Shown piece by piece: positions 60,013 to 64,000 of a stretch of DNA of 64,000 nt. The stretch's first letter is position 1. Every line of letters starts with the position of its first letter. The DNA is from Leifsonia shinshuensis (GTDB taxonomy: Bacteria > Actinomycetota > Actinomycetes > Actinomycetales > Microbacteriaceae), in contig NZ_JAHHZQ010000004.1 in the NCBI RefSeq assembly GCF_022606355.1, positions 639,312-703,311 on the forward strand, written 5' to 3'. Under the pieces are notes generated by a model. The model made no database searches and had not been told where the DNA came from. It worked only from the letters and a program-made list of their open reading frames with translations. Position numbers and translations under genes: made by a program.

Positions 60013-60638
60013 GAGATGTCCTCCTCATGCGCGTGCGCGTTGAAGCGAACGATGTCGTGGATGGTGATGTTGATCGCGGTGAGGTTGAGCGGGGTGTGGC
60101 GGGCGACCTCGTGGAAGATTTCGGCGCGCACTCTATCGGTGGCCGTGGCGATGGGTTCGTCCCAGTAGGCGCTCGCCTCGATCTCGAGGGTGACCGCTTT
60201 CGCGGGGATAGTGATGTCGCCGACAAAGCGGCAGCGGCCGATAAGCATGCCGCCGGCGCTGTCTGCCGCCTCGCGAATCATCCCTCGCACCGCTCCCTCG
60301 GTGATGACCAGCCGGGCAGCCGGGTCGGGGAAGGGCAACGGGATGTCACGCCCGCGACCGGCTTCCCTGCTGATGCCGGACAAGATGGCGTGCACCCAAC
60401 CGTCGTCCCGCTGGGGTTGGTGCTGGGCGTCCCAGTCGAGCAGGCCAGAAGAGAGGGCACGCAGTCGTTGGAGCGCGTCGAGAGCCATTCGGCACGCTGC
60501 CGAGCGGTCGATCGACGAATCGGGTGGTGTTTGATCGCGGTCGAGGTAGTCCAGCAACTCGTCGATGGTGTGTCCGTCGAGCGAGTCCGGTGCCAGATCC
60601 CACCGGTCACGGTCTGGGGTGGGCGGTTGGGCTGTCAT
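60009..60638 (-). CDS. Asp23-domain protein coupled to the sigma factor
   Basis: A 209-residue protein. The N-terminal third is helical (HTIDELLDYLDRD, SAACRMALDALQRLRALSSGLLDWD), somewhat like an anti-sigma region; residues about 105-205 are Asp23/Gls24-like (LVITEGAVRGMIREAADSAGGMLIGRCRF, LNLTAINITIHDIV). Its ATG overlaps the sigma-factor stop (ATGA) with GGAGG at 7 bases, so both are made in fixed ratio. That position is where anti-sigma factors usually sit, but no zinc-binding HxxxCxxC motif or membrane helix is present. Confidence 0.75.
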   Translation of the reverse strand: MTAQPPTPDRDRWDLAPDSLDGHTIDELLDYLDRDQTPPDSSIDRSAACRMALDALQRLRALSSGLLDWDAQHQPQRDDGWVHAILSGISREAGRGRDIPLPFPDPAARLVITEGAVRGMIREAADSAGGMLIGRCRFVGDITIPAKAVTLEIEASAYWDEPIATATDRVRAEIFHEVARHTPLNLTAINITIHDIVRFNAHAHEEDIS

Positions 60639-61201
60639 CGCCATTCCTCCATTTCCCGGATGACCGTTTTTCGCGAACGGACGAGAAGTCCGCGCACGGT
60701 CGAAACAGGCAGGTCCATTTCCCGGGCGATGTCCTCGTAACTGTAATCCGCGACTTCCCGCAACAGCCAGCAACGCCGCTGAATCTCGGGCAGGCCCATC
60801 ACCGTCAGGGAGAGCGCCTCCTGCTCCGAGTGCGTCTCCGCAGTCGTCTCGGTGGAGGCGACAGATTGGGGCGGCAGGCTGTCTTCGTTCAGTCCGGGGT
60901 GCTGATGGCGGCTGCGGATGCGATCCAGGCAATTGCGGGTGACGACGCGCATGAGCCAGCTGGGGATCGCGTCGACGTTGTCCAGGGTGGGCAGTTTCTG
61001 CCAGAGCGTGAGGAACGCTTCCTGCACGATGTCGTCGCTCTCGTCCGTCGAGCCCAGCATTCTGATCGCATACGCGCGCATCCGGGGTCCGTGGCGGCGC
61101 ACCAGCAGTTCGAACGCGGCCACATCTCCGTCGGCCGCCCGGCCCGCCAGCGTGCGATCGGTCGCCTGCTGCAACGGCACTTGCGGTCCGGACTCGGCCA
61201 T
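60635..61201 (-). CDS. ECF-family RNA polymerase sigma factor
   Basis: A 188-residue sigma-70 family ECF factor. Region 2 includes FELLVRRHGPRMRAYAIRMLGSTDESDDIVQEAFLTLWQKLP (core binding and -10 recognition); region 4 includes LPEIQRRCWLLREVADYSYEDIAREMDLPVSTVRGLLVRSRK. ATG 61201 has GGGGAGG upstream. It starts a minus-strand operon and is divergent from the Asp23 operon. An ECF-like promoter facing this gene sits at 61232-61256, so it probably controls itself. Confidence 0.93.
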   Translation of the reverse strand: MAESGPQVPLQQATDRTLAGRAADGDVAAFELLVRRHGPRMRAYAIRMLGSTDESDDIVQEAFLTLWQKLPTLDNVDAIPSWLMRVVTRNCLDRIRSRHQHPGLNEDSLPPQSVASTETTAETHSEQEALSLTVMGLPEIQRRCWLLREVADYSYEDIAREMDLPVSTVRGLLVRSRKTVIREMEEWR

Positions 61202-61212
61202 GGCCCCTCCCC

Positions 61213-61229
61213 GGTGAAAAGACTTCACC
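61213..61229. promoter_or_regulatory. GGTGAA-N5-TTCACC inverted repeat
   Basis: A perfect 6-bp inverted repeat lies between the predicted sigma-gene transcription start and its ribosome binding site, so a bound protein or RNA hairpin there could tune sigma-factor expression. Confidence 0.45.
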
Positions 61230-61231
61230 CC

Positions 61232-61262
61232 GACGTGTGACGAATGGGCTAGTTCACACGTT
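61232..61262. promoter_or_regulatory. Palindromic divergent ECF-type promoter
   Basis: ACGTGTGA (61233-61240) and its exact inverse TCACACGT (61254-61261) flank 13 bases. Read on the minus strand it gives TGAAC (61256-61252), 16 bases, CGTC (61235-61232). Read on the plus strand it gives GTGAC (61237-61241), 17 bases, CGTT (61259-61262). Both resemble ECF -35/-10 pairs. Confidence 0.55.
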
Positions 61263-61336
61263 CTAGTAGTGACTATCCCACTGCCGTCGATGCACACACA
61301 GCGCCGGTCCCATCTTCCCGTTCGAGGAGCTTCATC

Positions 61337-61768
61337 ATGGCAACACCCACTCCCACCCAGGCGGCACCGGTCACCCCCATCGTCGCAGGCGCTTCCGGCG
61401 GCAAGACCGTCATCGAAAACAACGTCGTGTCGAAAATTGCCGGCATCGCGGCGGCGGAAGTGACCGGAGTTCACGCCCTCGGCGGTGGTGCCGCTCGTGC
61501 CCTCGGTGCGATCCGTACCGCCATAAACGCCGCCGACCTCGGTCAGGGAATCAAAGTCGAAGTCGGGGAGACTCAGGTCGCTGTCGATGTGACCATCGTC
61601 GCCGACTACCCGGTCGCGCTCCAACAGGTCGCCGCTGACGTCCGTTCAGCCGTCACCGACGCCATCCAGACCCTCGTAGGTATGGAAGTCACAGAAGTCA
61701 ACGTGACCGTCAACGACGTGTACATCCCCGCCGTCGACGACGAACAGGGCGAGGCGCGAGTCCAATGA
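61337..61768 (+). CDS. Asp23/Gls24 family envelope stress protein
   Basis: A 143-residue member with the family core VVSKIAGIAAAEVTGVHALGGGAARALG, IKVEVGETQVAVDVTIVADYPVALQQVAADVRSAVTDAIQTLVGMEVTEVNVTVNDVYIP. In Firmicutes, Asp23 coats the membrane via AmaP and responds to cell-wall or alkaline stress. It starts the plus-strand operon with GAGGAG upstream of ATG 61337 and ends in a 4-base overlap with the next gene. Confidence 0.93.
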   Translation: MATPTPTQAAPVTPIVAGASGGKTVIENNVVSKIAGIAAAEVTGVHALGGGAARALGAIRTAINAADLGQGIKVEVGETQVAVDVTIVADYPVALQQVAADVRSAVTDAIQTLVGMEVTEVNVTVNDVYIPAVDDEQGEARVQ

Positions 61769-61956
61769 CCGCCGCGCGCATCGGAATCATCATCGGCGCG
61801 GTCCTCGCCCTCACCTGGATCACGCTGGGCTTCTGGGCGTTCGTGCTGGTGGCCATCGCAATGATCCTCGGCGCGTTCATCGGACGGCTCGTGGACAAGC
61901 CGATCGACCTCCGCAACCTGTTCAACGTGTTCCGCGGGAAGCGCTCATCCTCGTGA
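61765..61956 (+). CDS. Small DUF2273-like membrane protein
   Basis: A 63-residue protein with two tight hydrophobic helices (IGIIIGAVLALTWITLGFWAFVLVAIAMILGAFIG) and a short basic tail. This matches the DUF2273 proteins that accompany Asp23 genes in Firmicutes and actinobacteria. It overlaps neighbours by 4 bases on both sides. Confidence 0.85.
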   Translation: MTAARIGIIIGAVLALTWITLGFWAFVLVAIAMILGAFIGRLVDKPIDLRNLFNVFRGKRSSS

Positions 61957-62330
61957 CCGCCGCCTCCTCGTCCCAGCCGATCGCCCCGCACGGCCGTACC
62001 CGGATCACTTCGAGGGCGCTTGATCGGATCGTGACTGCTGTGACCGCGGATGCCCTGGACGTCGACCCGCAACACGTCCGCGTCGAACTCGCCGACTCCG
62101 CCGGCGCACTCGCCCTCCACGTGAGCACACCGATCGGTGTGGTCGCTCTCCCGCGGATCACCGCCGACCCGGGCGTTGTCGCCCGCACCGGTGGCAACGT
62201 GCTGCAACGTGCGCGCAACGCACAAGAACAGATCCGAACCAGCGTCGCGGAGCTGACCGGATCTGAGATCGCAACAGTCGTCGTGCACCTGACCGGAGCG
62301 ACCATCCAGGCTGAGGCCCGAGTCCAATGA
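61953..62330 (+). CDS. Second Asp23/Gls24 family protein
   Basis: A 125-residue Asp23-related protein. Unlike the first copy, it opens with a divergent core (TRITSRALDRIVTAVTADALDVDPQHVRVELAD) and ends with ELTGSEIATVVVHLTGATIQ. Both Asp23 proteins end in E-A-R-V-Q, suggesting an old duplication or shared terminal interaction. GTG start overlaps the previous stop (GTGA). Confidence 0.82.
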   Translation: MTAASSSQPIAPHGRTRITSRALDRIVTAVTADALDVDPQHVRVELADSAGALALHVSTPIGVVALPRITADPGVVARTGGNVLQRARNAQEQIRTSVAELTGSEIATVVVHLTGATIQAEARVQ

Positions 62331-62908
62331 CCGACACAGGTTCGATTCACGCACGCATCCAGCGCCGCGAGACGCACTCGCCCCGGGCGATCCTAGCGAT
62401 CGTCATCGCGACGATCCTGATCCTCGTGTTTGCCTGGCTTGCTCTGGAGCTTATGCTGTCCCTCCTGCATCTGCCAGCACTTCTGGTCGCCCCGACGGAC
62501 ATGCTCACCGCCACGGCCCGGCTGGCAACCTACCCACCGGCGGTAGTCGCCAGCGCCGCCGTCCTCGTCACCGTCATCGGGCTGGTCCTGATCATCGCCG
62601 CCCTCGCGCCCGGCCGACGAGCACGTCACCTGATCGACACCGAACGTGCCGTAACCGTCGTGGATAACGAGGTCATCGCCTCTGCTCTCGCCCGGACCGC
62701 CGCCGAGGCCGGAGGGGTCGCTCGAGACAACGCCCTGGTCACCGTCTCGTACCGCCGCGCGGTGATCCGAATCACTCCGACCTCCGGAGTGCCGGTTTCA
62801 TTCGCCGCCGTGACCGAGGCGGTGACGGAGCAACTGCAGTCATTCGGTCTGCGGCCTCCCGTAACGGCGCGGGTCGTCATCGATGCGGCCGGAAAGGTCG
62901 GAGCATGA
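62327..62908 (+). CDS. DUF6286-type membrane protein
   Basis: A 193-residue protein with two hydrophobic helices (about 20-45 and 68-92) and a C-terminal soluble domain (VVDNEVIASALARTAAEAGGVARDNALVTVSYRRAVIRITP), as in DUF6286 proteins of actinobacterial Asp23 loci. The soluble domain resembles the Asp23-like fold of AmaP. ATGA overlap with the previous gene. Confidence 0.82.
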   Translation: MTDTGSIHARIQRRETHSPRAILAIVIATILILVFAWLALELMLSLLHLPALLVAPTDMLTATARLATYPPAVVASAAVLVTVIGLVLIIAALAPGRRARHLIDTERAVTVVDNEVIASALARTAAEAGGVARDNALVTVSYRRAVIRITPTSGVPVSFAAVTEAVTEQLQSFGLRPPVTARVVIDAAGKVGA

Positions 62909-63612
62909 ACAACACCAACCGGGCCCTCAACCGTTCACTTGTGCTGTTTGCCGGCCTGATCCTCTTCGCGTGCGGTGTCGGAGCGTTCCTGCTGGCCACC
63001 GACCCAAGTATCCGCAACGGGTGGTCGGCCGCAGCGACCCGCACGCAGGTGAGCCTCGCCTCTGCCCTCACGGCACCCGCGGTCACGCGGAACGGACCAG
63101 GATGGTTGTCCATCGCGGCAGTAGTTGCCCTCCTGCTCCTTATCGTGCTTCTGCTCGTTTTCGTCTTCCGGCAGGGGCACGGACACACCAGCAAGCTGTT
63201 CCAGGAGGGCACCACCGGCCGTGGTCGAACCGTCATTGACGCAGCACTGGCCGAACACTTGCTTCACGACTCGCTCACTGGCCGCCCGGAACTCATCACG
63301 ACCAGCGTGTCCACCTACACGGTGCGACACGCTGCCGTGCTGAAGGTTGCTGTCACCTGCCGTCGCGGCGTTTCACCACGACATGTCGCGACTCTCATCG
63401 AAGCCACGCTTCGCGCCCTTGACACGCTGCTCGGGGCAGAGTTCCCGGCACTGGTCCAGATCGGCGGCGGCATTCGCACCCGACTTGCCAAGTCCACCCG
63501 ACTCACGGCGACCACCGAGCCCGAACCCTCAGACCTTCTCGCGTCTGCTACACAACCCATAGCGTCCGAGCCTGCGGCAGCGGAGCAGCCTGAAAGAGTT
63601 CCCGCATCGTGA
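62905..63612 (+). CDS. AmaP-like membrane anchor
   Basis: A 235-residue protein with two hydrophobic helices (about 12-30 and 68-88) around a short loop, then a cytosolic domain (STYTVRHAAVLKVAVTCRRGVSPRHVATLIEATLRALDTLLG) like that of AmaP, which tethers Asp23 to the membrane. The tail is Pro/Ala/Glu-rich. It overlaps the DUF6286 gene by 4 bases and is the last gene of the operon. Confidence 0.8.
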   Translation: MNNTNRALNRSLVLFAGLILFACGVGAFLLATDPSIRNGWSAAATRTQVSLASALTAPAVTRNGPGWLSIAAVVALLLLIVLLLVFVFRQGHGHTSKLFQEGTTGRGRTVIDAALAEHLLHDSLTGRPELITTSVSTYTVRHAAVLKVAVTCRRGVSPRHVATLIEATLRALDTLLGAEFPALVQIGGGIRTRLAKSTRLTATTEPEPSDLLASATQPIASEPAAAEQPERVPAS

Positions 63613-63683
63613 ACTGCTCGTCGTCGGGTTAATCGCGGGCATGTCTTCTTTTCCGTCGCGACCTGCCTGATCGCGGGTGCCGA

Positions 63684-64000
63684 TCAGGGTACGGCGGGAT
63701 GGCCGTTGTGTGCGCGGGGATGAGTAGACGCGTCGGATCCTCCTTCGCCTTCCCAGCGCGCTTCGGATTCGGCTGTTGCGTCGGCGCGCGCGAAGGTGAC
63801 GGCCGCGGCGGCGAGAGCGACGAGCGCTACACGGTCGGTTTCGCGCTGCGACTTCTCCATCAGTTCAGCTTCCAAGCGTTCGTGGGCTGCTGCGGTGTCG
63901 ACGCTGATGACGTGCAGCCGTTCGGCGATGGCCGCAGCGAGCCCGTCAGTGAGTTCCTCCAGGTTGGTGTTTGCGATCTCGAGCCGGCGATCGGAGACCC
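63684..64000 (-). CDS. Hypothetical protein, 5' end outside the window
   Basis: The frame is open from the window edge to TGA 63684-63686, about 105 residues. It is helical and acidic (RRLEIANTNLEELTDGLAAAI, AHERLEAELMEKSQRETDRVALVALAAAAVTF) and ends in a polar, probably disordered tail. No family recognised. It could be a partial protein of the island or of the flanking chromosome. Confidence 0.45.
   Translation of the reverse strand, partial: VSDRRLEIANTNLEELTDGLAAAIAERLHVISVDTAAAHERLEAELMEKSQRETDRVALVALAAAAVTFARADATAESEARWEGEGGSDASTHPRAHNGHPAVP

Larger units (their letters stand above)
54274..64000. mobile_element. Presumed genomic island integrated at ssrA
   Basis: The region starts at the ssrA 3' end and contains a tyrosine recombinase, small orphan genes, a decayed flavoprotein gene, a desaturase and an envelope-stress locus. 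Stretches such as 56.3-57.0 kb look less GC-rich than the flanking chromosome. The right boundary is not in the window. Cargo near the end could also be old chromosome if the island is short. Confidence 0.55.

Noticed and set aside
54274..64000. A second copy of the ssrA 3' end marking the far island boundary
   Set aside because: Reading for CCATCTCCACCA-like or GGTTCGATTCCCC-like sequence found none in the window.
1..64000. CRISPR array, rRNA operon or insertion sequence
   Set aside because: No regularly spaced repeats, no rRNA-like sequence and no transposase gene were seen.

Overview
The window is GC-rich chromosomal DNA from a high-GC Gram-positive actinobacterium, most likely a member of the Microbacteriaceae (Leifsonia-like). 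This rests on gene content and order (UPF0182 protein, DUF3039, DUF2342 protease, FtsE with a long tail, actinobacterial Asp23/DUF6286 cluster), on frequent GTG starts with 4-base gene overlaps, and on a tmRNA tag ending in ADFALAA. The genus is an inference; no rRNA is present.

Layout. 1-8.7 kb: end of nudC, a UvrD-type helicase, a ThiF/TOMM-like protein, a DUF2342 protein, a PDZ/Lon-like protease and a UPF0182 membrane protein, closed by a strong terminator. 8.9-11.8 kb: two convergent ROK regulators and an isochorismatase-fold hydrolase. 11.7-18.6 kb (minus): a complete four-gene Wadjet (JetABCD) anti-plasmid operon, next to an initiator tRNA. 18.9-24.9 kb (plus): seven genes all joined by 4-base overlaps: a receiver/PIG-L deacetylase fusion, an ATP-grasp ligase, a PHP phosphoesterase, a 51-residue membrane protein, a stand-alone receiver, a PAS histidine kinase and a nitrilase-family amidase. 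I recognise every domain but no described pathway, so this is the best candidate for an undescribed system. 24.9-28.1 kb: aminotransferase and HtrA-like protease.

28.2-38.2 kb: envelope polymer genes: two GT2 glycosyltransferases around a CDP-alcohol phosphatidyltransferase, a polysaccharide-type ABC exporter and a sugar/alcohol-phosphate nucleotidyltransferase, then a second ABC transporter. 38.3-53.8 kb: housekeeping genes: DUF3039, pncB, murI, rph, rdgB, a CDF zinc exporter with a Zur-like palindrome, DedA and acyltransferase, tRNA-Leu, an LLM oxidoreductase, an MFS transporter, prfB, ftsEX, smpB, a tyrosine phosphatase, a DUF5666 protein and a SIMPL protein.

53.9 kb to the end: ssrA (tmRNA) followed directly by a tyrosine recombinase on the opposite strand. 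This is the classic layout of an island integrated at the ssrA 3' end. The presumed island carries a small HTH protein, tiny membrane ORFs, a fatty acid desaturase, a decayed geranylgeranyl-reductase-like flavoprotein gene, and a divergent Asp23/Gls24 envelope-stress locus. In that locus an ECF sigma factor is translationally coupled to an Asp23-domain protein and faces a five-gene Asp23/DUF2273/DUF6286/AmaP-like operon across a palindromic ECF-type promoter region. The far attachment site was not found, so the island probably extends past the window.
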